Source: Isoetes taiwanensis (taxonomy: Eukaryota > Streptophyta > Lycopodiopsida > Isoetales > Isoetaceae). From it: a stretch of DNA of 64,000 bases. Both the position numbers and the translations under genes were made by a program. The stretch's first letter is position 1; each line of letters starts with the position of its first letter. Below, piece after piece: positions 23,481 to 34,776 of this stretch. The notes under the pieces are model-generated. The model was given only the letters and a program-made list of their open reading frames with translations, searched no databases and was not told where the DNA came from. The stretch spans positions 36,996,826-37,060,825 of the forward strand of contig JAJEKV010000001.1 of NCBI GenBank assembly GCA_021234155.1. The letters run 5' to 3'.

Positions 23481-23792
23481 TCACTCATCATGGCCACGTA
23501 AGGTGATCGCATTAATCTCATAGGCGTCGCGCTGCGAAACCCAAACAAGATGGATAATGACACGATGGAGCCCGGGGGAATCTCTCTCGCGATCATTAGC
23601 TATTCTTTGCAGGTAGGGATCAAGATGCAACCCTCTCATAATGCATCCACACAAATCATTATAAGTTATTGAGCAAGTAATGGAATCAATATGTTCAGGA
23701 CGGGCAGGCAATAGTGATGTCTCGCTGGCAGGACGTCGAGACATGGCAAATGAATCACTTAGGCCATCGAATGCAGTTGTAGCTATACCCAT
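23481..23792 (-). CDS. Unrecognised 103-codon ORF
   Basis: The frame has balanced composition, unlike chance AT-rich frames nearby, with segments such as PARPEHIDSITCSITYNDLCG and LQRIANDRERDSPGLHRV. No family is recognised and no start signal is distinctive. It may be a transposon fragment between the DUF7869-like remnant and the CACTA insertion site. Confidence 0.25.
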   Translation of the reverse strand: MGIATTAFDGLSDSFAMSRRPASETSLLPARPEHIDSITCSITYNDLCGCIMRGLHLDPYLQRIANDRERDSPGLHRVIIHLVWVSQRDAYEINAITLRGHDE

Positions 23793-23936
23793 AAATTTAT
23801 TGATGTTCGCTATAGCAACATTATTGTGTATATATGAGTATCATGTACCTCAATAATTTGTATGCATATACCATCAATAATTTTGGTAGCTATCAATCCA
23901 CCAAATGTTTTTCTATTTATAATTTTGTGGTACAAC

Positions 23937-24048
23937 AATTTTGGTGGATACTTGAGCTTAAGAAGTAGGAGAAATTACTTCAGCTTAAGCAAATTAGCTT
24001 AGGTCAATATTGTGTTATTCTCTCCAATTAATTAAATCATGCTTTCTT
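23937..24048. repeat. Interrupted tandem repeat, unit 1 left part
   Basis: The sequence CAATTTTGGTGGATACTTGA through ATTAAATCATGCTTTCTT is repeated at about 35990-36107. Unit 1 was split by the CACTA insertion at 24049; its right part continues after 35932. Confidence 0.85.
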
Positions 24049-24059
24049 CACTACAAGAG

Positions 24060-24680
24060 GATAGCTATTTTTCATCACTTTAATATCACCTAAAATTTCA
24101 AAAAGTATTAAGTGATATAAAATATGATATTCAAGGTACAGTGACACTACCAATGACAAGATTCTATCATTTATAGCATCATCAGCACCGTCATAAATTT
24201 GGTCAACAATTATATCAGTACTAATTAATGATAATATATGTGTTACTAATAGCGTCATGAATAATATCACGTATTACATCAACTTTACCATCATTTATTA
24301 CTCCAATGATGCTAATGACAATATAAGTGTTATAGCTTATGCCAGTTACAATACCACAGATAGCTTCATTTATAATATCACATATTGACAATATTATATC
24401 AGTGCTAGCATATGACGCTATATGTGTCGATAATAACATCATGGATAATATCACGACTTACATCACTCTTACTATCAATACTTGTTGTAATGTTGATAAT
24501 GATAATACAAGTGTTAATGCTTATGACAATTGTAATATCATTTGTAATGGCACTGCCTTCTTCAAACTCCCATAGACAAAATACACAAAATGATATTATT
24601 AGAACAAGAAAGAAATAGATTCTACCAACTCCCATAGACAAAGTACACAAAATGATATTACTGAAAAAAGAAAGAAAAAT
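24060..24680. repeat. AT-rich subterminal repeats of the CACTA element, left end
   Basis: Degenerate short motifs (variants of GATGATATTATCAC, ATAATATCACGT, GTAATATCAT) recur on both strands. CACTA transposases bind such subterminal arrays; binding here is inferred from position only. The many AT-rich open frames in this stretch look like artefacts of the repeat. Confidence 0.7.
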
Positions 24681-24686
24681 GTTTTG

Positions 24687-25093
24687 TTAGGGCAAACTTC
24701 CAAGTGCCACTTCATCTCTTATATCATGTGCAATATCCTCTACTTCATCATCACCAAGCTCTAGATGTAGTAAATGTGGAGCCTTGTTGCCAATCTCTTC
24801 ATTTTCATCAACATCATAATCTAAGATATTATTTAGTGACTCTGTTGGTATCAAACTAGGTTTCAACTGAATTGCTGCAATCCTCACTTGAATCACGATC
24901 CTCTACTTGATCATCTACCATTTGATTGATGCCATCTTGCGCAACATCAGTTCTCTCAAGTAAAAGAATCGATCAGACGTAGAAGATGCCAAGTCCACAT
25001 GCAAAGTAGAAGGATTGATCAAGGGATGAGATCTAGGTGTTGCATGTACCAGGATCCACCAATTAGTATCACTCAGGTTTTTATGGAAGAAAA
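24687..25093 (-). pseudogene. CACTA transposase C-terminal end, distal to the solo LTR
   Basis: Minus-strand reading from 25093 gives IFFHKNLSDTNWWILVHATP, the segment that follows DUF4216 in CACTA transposases, then an acidic tail (DYDVDENEEIGNKAPHLLHL). It continues the frame that ends at 26731 on the other side of the LTR. Frame breaks occur near 24910. Confidence 0.72.
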
Positions 25094-26730
25094 TGTGATG
25101 TTCCAGGGAAATATACGCCATAAATACGTATATTTCCAGGCCCGTCACTATATAAGTCTTGTATACCATAGATTAGATAGCCTTGTATACCATATATTAG
25201 TGGTATAAGGTGCATGACTATGTTATCTATATAACTTAGCCAACCTTAGGTTAAGACCATTTTCCACGTGGCCTTAATCTAGGGCACCTGCCACATGGGA
25301 CTACCCTATTGGAGCCATGTGGCATAACATGTAAACCCTAACCTATAAAGGCCTAAACCCTAACCCTAGGCCTCTTTTCTGGCTCCAACAGCCTGGGAAC
25401 CTTCTTCGTGCTCGAAACTCCGTTTCGAGAACCATTTGATGTATAGCCTAGCACAGCAGCCCCGGAGCGTGTGCGCGTCAATAGGAGTGGGAGCTACTTC
25501 AACCACCTTGAAGACCATGGAGACGCCGGGAGCAGGAGGGAGTTCCTCAGGAGCAGGTATTTGGGTTAGAGTTCTTTGTAGATCATCTGGAATTTAGGAC
25601 TCCAGATGAGTTGGCATTTTGTGTCTCTAGTAAAGCCTTCCTAGAACCCACAGTCTAGATCTTGAACCCTAATTGTAAGTTAGATGTGTATAATTAGGTT
25701 TAGATGTTCTTCTTATTATGTTCATGATATATGGATATGTGATATTGGTTGATCATGTTTGCTCCTCTTGTATTGGGAAGGGGGGTAGAGACCTAGTAGC
25801 CATTACTTAATGATGCTCCTAGTTTAGACCCTTTAGTTCCTATTATTATGCGGCATGTGCATAGGAACCCACCGGGCTACGAGGGCTAAGACATGACTCA
25901 GCACTACATAACGGGGCTAGAGGCGAGACAGAGGGAGGGTCCCTGCTAAGCGCGGCTACTGAGGACCCCATAGCGGGCTAGGCTTATGGCCGGTCAGTTC
26001 GAGTGGGTCGGGCATGGGTCCGACACCTCCTGGGGCAATGGTGTTGCCCTGCCTTTCAAGAGCTGCAGGTGACGGCCTGGCTCTTGTTTTGGGGGGTTCA
26101 GTCGGGAAAGAATCGTGTGTCGCCACGATTCTCTAGCCACCCGTGGAACCTCTAGACCCCGGGAAAGGGAGATGGAACCCTTCCTGCCTCGATGGACCGG
26201 GGAGATGCAACCTGGAGCAGTCTCAGTGGGTGATACCATGAGATTACGTATCTGGAAGGCTAGAGTCATACCAGAGCCCGATCTAGCCCATCTGCAAGGT
26301 ATGCGCAGGAGGGGCGGATGGAGTGGTCAACCCTAACCATTGTCTCGAGCCAGCCCCGTCATTGTTATGACTCGATCTGCTCTATCTTGAGGCCTAGCCG
26401 TTAGTCTACCTCCCCATGAGTCTGAGCCTTGGGTAGGAGCTCTCATGTTTTACGGCATGTGTTTATCTCTATTGTATTTATGGATGTATGGATGTGCTAC
26501 CCTTTGAGGTAGTTCGATGTATTGTTGTTGCTAGTTCTGACGTTGTTTATGCTTCCGCTGTGACAGGAGCCATAGGAGAAGGGCGCGCAAGACACCTTCG
26601 TGTCCCCTTCCCGCACTAGGGATACCCTGGAGTGCGGGATAGACGAGGGCCCGTGCGGTCGAAGAATCGGATGGGGGATTTCCTACGGAGTGTACGGCCG
26701 GGCGCCGAATATTTTGTAGGGAGCGTCACA
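25094..26730 (+). mobile_element. Solo LTR of an unassigned LTR retrotransposon (1,637 bp)
   Basis: It begins TGTGATGTTCCAGG and ends GAGCGTCACA, so it has TG...CA borders with the inverted pentamer TGTGA/TCACA. The flanks GAAAA and AAAAA match at 4 of 5 bases. A TATA-like CCTATAAAGGCC at about 25343-25354 fits an LTR promoter. It interrupts the CACTA DUF4216 coding region, which continues on both sides. No internal retroelement genes are attached. Three partial relatives lie at 50.7-51.9, 57.0-57.4 and 62.2-63.1 kb. The superfamily (copia or Ty3) cannot be told from the LTR. Confidence 0.82.
25343..25354 (+). promoter_or_regulatory. Putative LTR TATA box
   Basis: CCTATAAAGGCC lies about 250 bp inside the LTR and is followed by pyrimidine-rich sequence (CCTCTTTTCTGGCTCC). 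This is a typical plant LTR promoter arrangement; activity is not shown. Confidence 0.45.
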
Positions 26731-27060
26731 AAAAATCTCCTCAGGTTGTCTAGGATAAACAAATGGCTCATCCATTTCTCTCTTAAAATTTTAGTAGAGT
26801 TTTAACCTCATAAAAACCCGATGGATGTTCGCGCATTGTGCAGTTTCCCCCTTGGTGGCATGCTTTGAACCACTTTACCTTCAATAGATTGACCTTGAAG
26901 GAGTGAAAATCCACTTCAATAATATCTGTTATTTGACCAACATAATTGAGATCACTTTCTAATGGTTGATTGTCTCTAGCAGAAGCTTGACTTTTTGGCT
27001 CAAAGCATACTGCAACATACCACGATCAAATGTAACTCTACTTTGATCAGTGTGCAGACT
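26731..27060 (-). pseudogene. CACTA transposase DUF4216-like domain, proximal part
   Basis: Minus-strand reading gives DIIEVDFHSFKVNLLKVKWF, then EHPSGFYEVKTLLKF, a stop, and after a one-base shift DEPFVYPRQPEEIF at the LTR junction. This is the DUF4216 pattern (FxxFKVVLFKCxW ... DPFVxxSQAxQVFY) near the C-terminus of plant En/Spm transposases. The catalytic region that should lie upstream (higher coordinates) was not found. Confidence 0.75.
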
Positions 27061-27843
27061 TAAAAATGTTGTTCATATGCCCACATTGATGTGTAGAATC
27101 ATGCCTACAAGAGATAGAAATTAAGAACAATCAATAATATTTAAATGGCAAAATGTGTTAATAAGAACTGCAACTTCATTTTTTGAAGGATGGAGTAAAA
27201 CTGTAACATACCTTCTTTGAACAACCAAGGGCCACATTATAGTCATGTGTTTTCACATCCTTCAATTAGAAGAAGGCGAAGAAGATATTTGCAAGCATCC
27301 CAAGGATTTGGATATGTAACAAGGCACTAGAACAACATAGAGATTGAATATTGGTAATATTGGCATATTAAGCAATGGTGGCAACATTTGCATAATTGCA
27401 CTTAATAGTCATTTTTTATGAATATATAAAGCTTGTAAGGAATTTGATGGTATGGAAAAAGTGACGGATATATGGTCTTGAATGATATAGATTGTTTGAG
27501 ATTTATCAAATATATATGTGGGCTTAGCCTATATGAAAGGCAAGTTAGAAAGCTACGAAGCTATAAAAAAAATTATATTGCTATCTTGTAAAGGCCTTTG
27601 AAAGGAAGGATGTAAACGTAATTGATATATGTGGAAATACAAGGGCTAAAAAATAATATTCACGCTTCATATGTTTGTGGGGCCATTCCTTTATAACAAC
27701 AAATGGTAAAGGAAGATGGCGCATTGAATAGTTTGGGGCTCCAGAATCGAAGGGGACCACCAACATGCGTTGCTAGCTAAGAATTATGAGAGGATCTCCA
27801 ACGTTTTGGTGGGAAAATCCAGGTTACGTGCTCTCGCTCGTGT
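27061..27843. other. CACTA interior with no recognised gene
   Basis: AT-rich DNA with scattered stops in all frames. The catalytic transposase domain expected next to DUF4216 is missing, which marks an internal deletion. Confidence 0.45.
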
Positions 27844-27899
27844 ATAAATATGTGGCATGCGAAATAGGTTCATAAATATGTGGCATGCGAAATAGGTTC
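27844..27899. repeat. Two-unit 28-bp tandem repeat
   Basis: ATAAATATGTGGCATGCGAA followed by ATAGGTTC occurs twice without interruption (27844 and 27872). Each unit carries a TATAAAT-like motif just upstream of the ORFs at 27.9 kb. Confidence 0.9.
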
Positions 27900-27934
27900 A
27901 TTTTGCTTTCTCATTTCTTGTTTCTTACTCTGTC

Positions 27935-28242
27935 GTGGTGGATCGAGATGCTAAAGGGAGCATATCAGCAGATACATGGAGGAACGTAAAGCTCAAAATG
28001 CTGGAAATGCACCATACAAGAGCTTCCGGAAGTCTGGCTATGGTGGAATATCATCGAACAACCAAATATCCAACTCTGAGAATCGAGGCACTCCTATTCA
28101 GGTTAGCTCTTATTGTATTGGCCTATTCTTTGTGTTGATAATTGCTGGAGCAACCCTTGGACGATTTTCAGATATGTTAAAGTTTATTTATGACCTTATT
28201 TATCTAGAATGCTATATGCCTAGATGTCTATTCCTAAACTAA
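27935..28242 (+). CDS. Unrecognised ORFs inside the CACTA element
   Basis: Two overlapping frames begin at 27935 (67 codons) and 27976 (88 codons). The second starts MEERKAQNAGNAPYKSFRKS, runs basic and Ser/Asn-rich to GTPIQ, and could splice at a GT after 28103 before its hydrophobic tail. A further exon-like open stretch after an acceptor at about 34865 reads YDDKLILWTLKDRFAKLDAI on the same strand, with the LINE inserted between. This could be a second CACTA gene or a captured one; I do not recognise it. Confidence 0.3.
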
Positions 28243-29072
28243 AGTATCAATAGATATGCTGGCCTAGGCCTAATAATATCTGATTGATAATATGACGATA
28301 TGTAGGAGCTAAATAAAGAAAATCCTTTTCTGTTCAGCTTGTTTTAGTGAAGGACTTTATAAGATGCTGTGGCTGCAGATTCTTAATGATTAAGATCAAT
28401 AAATAGGAATAGATGCTGGATTGTTTTTATGGAATAAATGAACAGAAGGCAGCATCTTAAACATGTCCCATATCCATTTTCAGATTTGTTAAGCTATAAT
28501 GGAGATGAAATAGCGAGGTGTATCCCCAGGATTATTTAACTCTGTTTTCAGATTTATTGAGGATGTATTGGACATGAAATATTAAATTATATCCCCATAT
28601 GAGTAAGTTGATGCATGATGGCTATATACATAATATCTAATCCCAGTGAGCATTATTTTCTGATGTCTATTCTTAGAATGAATAATGGGTGATAAATGAT
28701 AAGCCTGAAAGGAGCTTATTCACTACTAATTCTTGTTCCTTGACATGAAATAGGATATCTCGTCTAATTGGACTGATTGAAAATGCCAAGTTATTGCATA
28801 TGCTGATTTATCTACTCTATGTTGTTGGGCTTTAGTTCGGCCGTGCCAGATCATGACAAAATACAGAAAACAGGTCGGTTCTTATAGTTTTACAGTTTTA
28901 CATTTGAGAAATATTATATGATCTATAAGATGTGCTTTGGCATTTACATAGTAGCAAGCATTGAAAGAAGTTTGAATATCTGTTGTTAATAATACACGTG
29001 CCTTTGTACTTGCACTTTGTTATAGTGAACTAACAGAAATATTTTGCTGCAGAAATGATTCTTAACATAATT
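28243..29072. other. CACTA interior up to the LINE insertion
   Basis: No gene is recognised. Short imperfect repeats around AGATTTGTT/GATTTATTGAGGATG occur near 28480-28570. The stretch ends with the 16-bp LINE target duplication GATTCTTAACATAATT (29057-29072). Confidence 0.45.
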
Positions 29073-29084
29073 TTTTTTTTTTTT

Positions 29085-29900
29085 AATTGAAGGCTATATT
29101 TGTATTAATGTTATACATAGAAATACATATGTATATATGAGTACAAAAAGTCAACTTTTTTTTATCTTGGGAAGTGATTAACCCATTCGATCTATCTTTT
29201 AGATTCTGGAAAAATCTAAAACTTAGATACTACATCCATAGTCATATAAGACTTAAAAAAAACTTAAAACTGAGATGATCTAATATATAGTTCTATGATA
29301 AGTCTGATTTCAGATTTCTGGTTTAGCAGATCCAGATGCTTCTCCAACTTTTCTTTTGTCCTTTCTACCCATGCCTTTGGTAGCAGAGATGAATGAGCGA
29401 GCGAGGCGGCTACATGGTGACATTTAGAAGGATTAAAACGACACGAGTGGTCTATTGCTTCACAAATGAGTCCCTCTCAAGGCCCGGACTTTGAATGCGA
29501 ACAGTCCAAGCGACAATGATCACCATGGTAAATTTGTTGGTGTGGCTCGAATTGGTCCGACCACATGGAATTTACCCCGAGATTAATCCGATTCCAATTC
29601 AGCTTCTTTTGTGCAATGAGAATATTACCTATATATCAAAAAAACAGAAGACAGTTAGTGAATTGAGAAAATCTCTCTTATCCAAGAGATATCATATTTG
29701 GTTTGCTTGATCAACGCAATCGGCGGATAATCTCTTGGTCAAAAATGATTGAGTTCCTTGCTTTCCGGATCCCTCAGTAGAATGTAGATTCTCGGTCACG
29801 AGGATCATTAGGAAAGAGGATTTCAAACAGGGGGTAGAGGACAGGTTGGGAATTTGGAATTCCTCGCCAGCCTAGCTCAAGTACCCACTCGGCCCATAAA
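29085..29900 (-). other. 3' untranslated region of the LINE
   Basis: No coding similarity is seen between the poly(A) tail and the C-terminal end of ORF2. The part next to the tail (TTGAAGGCTATATTTGTATTAATG) matches the 3' end of the 12-kb LINE. Confidence 0.6.
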
Positions 29901-30757
29901 CAGGTTCTTGAACAAATGACTTTCATCTTGACTTCGTAAACATCTCTCACATAAGTTAGAAGCGACCATGTTCAATCTAAATCTTTTTACATTGGTGGCT
30001 AAAGCCTTATGAGTTGCCACATAAAGGCCTTGATTTTGGGGTTAATAGGAGAGTTCCACATGAATTTTAGATTTGCTATACATCTCTCCTCAGTGATCTC
30101 CCATTTGGTATGAATGGAGATGGTGTAGCTCCTTGTCAGGAATCTGTAAGCATTTTTAACCACGTAACTTTTGTGTTACCATGAACATGCCATTGGGTTT
30201 CTTGGTTATGCCACACTCCTTCATTAAGGCAACTCCTTATGGCTTGGTAGAGTCTCTCATGATCTTCACCCATGTGCGCAAGAACTGAATTTTGAAATTC
30301 TATAAAGCCCACATCATTAAACGGATGAGAAATGTGAGTGATGCCTCTATCGACCATTTTTTGCAATCGAATAGGAAAATGCATAGCCAAGCGGATGTCG
30401 GGGTTATTTAGAATTAGAGAGGGGTTCCAAAAATTGTTTGATCCTTAGAAAGGCCCTCCTTCCAAGAATACATCACGCTAAGCGCTTTCCATGCTCTAAT
30501 CCACTTTTTAATGATTCCGGGAGTATTATTAGGAACCTTGAAATCAAAGAATAAGCTTTCAGGGAGGTGCATGTTCACATTTCTCCACCCAAAGGGTTTA
30601 CACTTAGCAAGGTAATGATCAATAAGCTTTGACACGGGGTGATTAATCTCATCATGGCCAGCTCTATAAATGTATTTAACGCGGGGGCCAGCCCTTGTTT
30701 CTCAATATCCAAAACTCCAAGACCACCATGCTTCCTTTTCTTCATACATTCTTTCAT
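29901..30757 (-). pseudogene. LINE ORF2 C-terminal region with RT zinc-binding domain
   Basis: Minus-strand frames 30757-30575, 30635-30414 and 30390-30136 read in series. They include RKHGGLGVLDIEKQ (the usual KGGLGI box after the RT), WKEGLSKDQTIFGTPL, NDVGFIEFQNSVLAHMGEDHE, and a tail near 30050-29960 with a zf-RVT-like order (PKIKAFMWQ type, broken). Shifts separate the frames. Confidence 0.75.
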
Positions 30758-30889
30758 GGAAACTGGAACCAGGTGTTACATTGCTACCCCCACTAGCAAT
30801 AAATCTACCTAAAATGCCTTGGAGTTTAGAAGTGACCTTTTTAGGAGCTAAGAGGATAGAAGACTGGTAAACATGAGAAGAAGAAATGA

Positions 30890-32100
30890 CCGAGTTGGCT
30901 AAGATAGCTCTTCCATTTTTGGAATGAGATATTTCTTGTTTAAGAGATCAGCCTTTTCGTGGAACTTCTCAATAATATCCCCCAAAGATTACTAGCATTA
31001 GTCCTTAAAGCAAAAGGAATACCCAAGATTTTAGATTTAGTAATTGGGGAGAGATACTCACAAACCAAGGGTTTGGGCGGTTTTTGCCCTTTTACTGATT
31101 TCTTGCAATGAGCTTGGATTTGAGAGGGTTGATCTTACATCCCAGAGCAATTACCAAAGTCTTGGAGAACAATTTGGGTGTTTGTGATGGACCTTTCTTC
31201 CATAGTGACAAAGAGAAAAGTGTCATCTGCAAAGTGAGCATTAAGAAAAAACATGCCTCTTGATTATCGGGAAGTTTAAGTCCCACAATTCTCTTCTCCT
31301 GGTCAGCTTTTTTTGAAAGCACAATTCAAGGCTTCCATGATTATAAGAAAAGAAAAGGGGCTTAGAGGGCAACCTTGCTTGACACCTCTCTTTATCTCAA
31401 AGAAAGGGCTGCATTCTCCATTGATCAGAACCGAGGATCTTGAGTTGTAAAGGATGGCTTGAAAAATACTTATCACTTCCTGGGAGAACCCCATCTTTTG
31501 ACAACATTTGAAGAGGAAACTCCAGCTGACCGTGTCAAAAGCCTTAGTAATATCCAGTTTGAGCAGGGCAATGTCCTGTTTAGTTTCTTTAGCCCAATGC
31601 ATGCCAATGATAGCTGTGGCTACATTATCTAGAATGGACCTATCCTTTAGGTAAGCACTTTGACTAGTGGAGATGGTAAGATCCAGAATAGGTTTCAGTC
31701 TAGAGGCTATGGTAGCAGAGATGATTTTGTAAATAACATTGGTGAGGGATATGGGTCTGAAATCAGAGAAAGTTTCAGGTTCATCTATTTTAGGGATCAA
31801 GGAGATAAAGCTGGTATTGATTCTGCAGTCTAGATTCCTGAGAATTAAAAACTCATTACACACATTAGTAACCTCATTTCCAATAATATTCCAAGTTTTT
31901 TTAAAAAATTCCACTGGGAGGCCATCAGGACCCGGAGTCTTACCATTTTCCATACCTGAAACATTTGCCCACAATTCTTCATTGGTAAAAGGAGCATTCA
32001 TGCTTTCATTCTGCTCATCTTGGATGGATCTCTGAATCTGAATGAAATTGTCAATATTCTCTTCCATAGTAGTAGGAGAGGTTCCCATTATTCTCTTTAA
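30890..32100 (-). pseudogene. LINE ORF2 reverse transcriptase domain
   Basis: The long frame 32088-31303 encodes the RT fingers and palm. Blocks are GKTPGPDGLPVEFFK, FISLIPKIDEPETFSDFRP, ISLTNVIYKIISATIASRLK, SQSAYLKDRSILDN, LLKLDITKAFDTVSW (first catalytic Asp) and KRGVKQGCPLSPFSF. The FADDT catalytic box follows near 31220 but in another frame, so a shift lies just before it. The domain copies LINE RNA into DNA at the nicked target. Confidence 0.92.
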
Positions 32101-32105
32101 AGTGA

Positions 32106-32336
32106 TCAGAAAGCGGCTTGTTTAAGATCATTGTCCTCAGAGATGGGATTGCCATTGACCTTTACACTATAGATCTGATTTCTCTTAGCCCTCCCTTTAG
32201 CTTTGATGAAGAAATACTTGGAATTACTCCTCTCATCATCCTTAAGTTCCCTGATTTTTGCTTTTAGCTTCCAACCTTTAGCAATTTTGAGTTCTTCTCT
32301 CTCAACTTGAATTTTTATATTCTCTTGCTGATCCAA
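32106..32336 (-). pseudogene. LINE ORF2 linker between endonuclease and RT
   Basis: A charged frame (EREELKIAKGWKLKAKIREL...DDERSNSKYFFIKAKGRAKRNQ) matches the usual L1 linker with its W/R-rich block before the RT. It is separated from the RT by a stop. Confidence 0.7.
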
Positions 32337-32639
32337 GGGAGTTTCTTTGGAGTTGAGTTCTCAAATCCATCAGTCTTCGCTTTTCTTGATTATAAATTTG
32401 CTTGCCCTGCATTTTGAGCCAGTTTTTTATATTTTTGGCGGTTTTTCACCCACCATTCCATCCATCCGAATCTGATCTCTAGGTTTAGGGGTCTTCCTAT
32501 AAACTGTTCAAATTCATGAAGAAAGGTAGTCGATCAAGAAGAGAGACATTTAACTTGAAGTAGGATTTTCTCTTGGCATTTGAGGTGTCTCCTCTTATTT
32601 CCAAAGAATCGGGGAAAGTGATCGAGAGATAGTAAAGCC

Positions 32640-33418
32640 ATTTAGATTGGAAACCCTATCACATTGGTTCCAAAGGTTCTCACCGACATAGAAAGCGGTC
32701 ATGAAGGCAAAGTGGATAGGGTCATCAATTCTCTGATTAAACCAGCTAAAAGTATTTGGTTGAGTTCTAGCCGTTTAAGATCATGCATGGAGATAAGGTG
32801 CCCCAAGAATTCTCGCTCTTGGTTGAGGAGAGGTCTAAAGTTAGTACTCCTCATAAAATCATGAGTAACCATGTTAAAATCACCCGGCAAGAATGCGGTT
32901 ATCATAAGGGATATTAGCTAAGCTATTTTCGATTATATTCCACATGGGACTTCTCTCACACCAGCTGATTATGAGCATAGATATTGACCAAGGCAAACCT
33001 TTTGGTTCCGAGATCTCCATGGAGAATTTGCCATCTCCCACGGTTGCCATGCATCATCCGAATGTTGGATATATTTAAAACTGTTTTTCCAAGCTATAGA
33101 AATACCGCAGTAATTATTATTTGCCCTAATAGCCCAAAGTCTAAAACTAGGAGGAAGGGTGTTAGCTATAAGTCTCTCAAAATCATCATCATGAAGCTTA
33201 TGTTCCTGAAAAAAAATCATGTCAGCATTAATGGATGAAATGCAAACTTTTAGCCTATCTCGTTTGACATTTGAATTAATGCCTTGGAGATTCCAAGATA
33301 CACATCTAAAGTTAATATCCATAAAAATCAGTTTTTTTCTGGACCCTTGAACTTCTCCTTGAGACTTCAAAGGTTTGTTTTTATTTCTTTTTTTACGTTT
33401 GATGTGACCGGTTCCCAA
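32640..33418 (-). pseudogene. LINE ORF2 apurinic-like endonuclease domain
   Basis: The frame from 33418 includes MDINFRCVSWNLQGINS (endonuclease start, W-N box), IFFQEHKL (catalytic Glu position) and GISIAWKN. After a shift, 32905-32699 gives GDFNMVTH, the DFN catalytic box. The final SDH box falls in the degraded stretch 32.58-32.66 kb. Frames are broken at about 32970 and beyond. Confidence 0.85.
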
Positions 33419-34760
33419 GAGCCTTTTTCATCTTCTTTATCTAGGTCCCTTTCAATCCCCTGCTCTAGGAAGTGCTGTTCAGAATGGTCACTATCATAAA
33501 CATAGTGAATTTCTTCCAAAACTTCTTCTGTTATAACTAAAGCTTTGTCATCCTTCATCTCTTCAATCTCCTCGATGATCACATTATTTGCCTTGATATT
33601 TTCAATGTTATTCACCTTATTAGCACAGCATATCATAAGAGGAATGATGTTTATAGGATTATCATTCTTTTGTTTCTTTGGTTTCCCCTCTTGCAGAGAT
33701 CTCCCTCTTTCTTGCTCTTTGTTAGCTTTTTTTTTTTGAACCCAAACCTTTTTTTTTGGGGGTACATTGGAGCCTTTCCTTTATCGGGGAGCTTTATCTT
33801 CCTTATATTCCTTTATGACAGGAATTTTGGAATACTTGATTACAACATCTAGAAAGATGTCTTCATCAATCCTGGTACCAATGAATTTCTCCCAGTCAGA
33901 TTCAATTTCTTTCAAAATGCGAGATATAGAGGGAAGTCGGTTTGAGGGATAGAAATATCGACAACTTCCCCCGCATGACCTCCTATAGCAAAGAAGAAGG
34001 TGATTATGAGTCCAGAATTTTGGGGAAGGTTTGGGCGGGGAGACCCAAGTAGTAGTGGCAACAATTTTAAAAAATTGCCGGGATATAGAGGGATTCAGGT
34101 CCATAATGTAGACAGGGTAGTTAGCTATGGAAGAAATTTTCCTTGTGAGCATAATCTTTTCGTGGATTCTTTGTCTCTGCATAAGATTTGGTAGGTTTTG
34201 GAGTCCATTCTAAGGATGGAAAGAATGGGGATATTTATGGCTCTGTTAAACCAATGCTTAACCTCACTTATGTTAGGACACTTAGCAGGAAAATGAATCA
34301 TAATCCCATTAGCAGAGTATTTTACTTTAGCCTCATTATCCTTAATAGCAAAAAGATCAACCTGAGACCCCTTAGTGTAAGTGTCATTTTCCTGTTTTTT
34401 ATTACTCTTTTCTCCCCAATCGTAATTAAAAAAGAACATTTTTTGAATGAAGGGACGTACCATTTAGTTTGTCATACTTGCCCATAGTTGGAATCTTTGG
34501 TGAAGCTTGGAATCGAGATCTTGGTTGATTTGTTTGTCCAAGTGGAGGTGACTACTTTTTACAGCTTGGGACAAGGGCATTCTCCGCAAGATCTCGGGGT
34601 TGAAGTAGCCATTGCTATCACTGATCATGCACTTCTTGGTTGGTTCAAGTTTGTGCATGAAGGTGTCATAATCTACTTTCACATTCTTTAATTCCTCTGC
34701 AGCTATCAAGGACAGATCTTCTTTGAATTTTTCCTTGAATTCAATTATCTTGTGGTCATA
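33419..34760 (-). pseudogene. LINE ORF1 (RNA-binding gag-like protein)
   Basis: Minus-strand frames 34784-34464, 34463-34125, 34182-33781 and 33636-33367 form a broken ORF1. The central part (IMIHFPAKCPNISEVKHWFNRA ... ILRMDSKTYQILC) resembles the DUF4283 region common in plant LINE ORF1s. The C-terminal portion is acidic. The protein should coat LINE RNA. At least three frame changes are present. Confidence 0.65.
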
Positions 34761-34776
34761 GATTCTTAACATAATT

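Larger units (their letters stand above)
29073..34760 (-). mobile_element. Near full-length L1-like LINE
   Basis: The element lies in minus orientation with a poly-T run at 29071-29084 (its poly(A) tail). It is bounded by a perfect 16-bp duplication, GATTCTTAACATAATT, at 29057-29072 and 34761-34776. It has ORF1 (34.7-33.4 kb) and ORF2 with endonuclease, reverse transcriptase and C-terminal zinc-binding region (33.4-29.9 kb). Its 3' 1.4 kb is similar to the truncated LINE at 12007-13373. Frameshifts make it inactive, but long frames survive (up to 261 codons), so it is younger than the copia element at 4.8 kb. Confidence 0.95.

Noticed and set aside
24037-24650. Several AT-rich open frames on both strands
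   Set aside because: They are low-complexity by-products of the CACTA subterminal repeats (Ile/Asp/Asn-rich on both strands).
25341-25377. Telomere-like CCCTAAACCCTAACCC words
   Set aside because: Only a few imperfect units within an LTR; not an interstitial telomere array.
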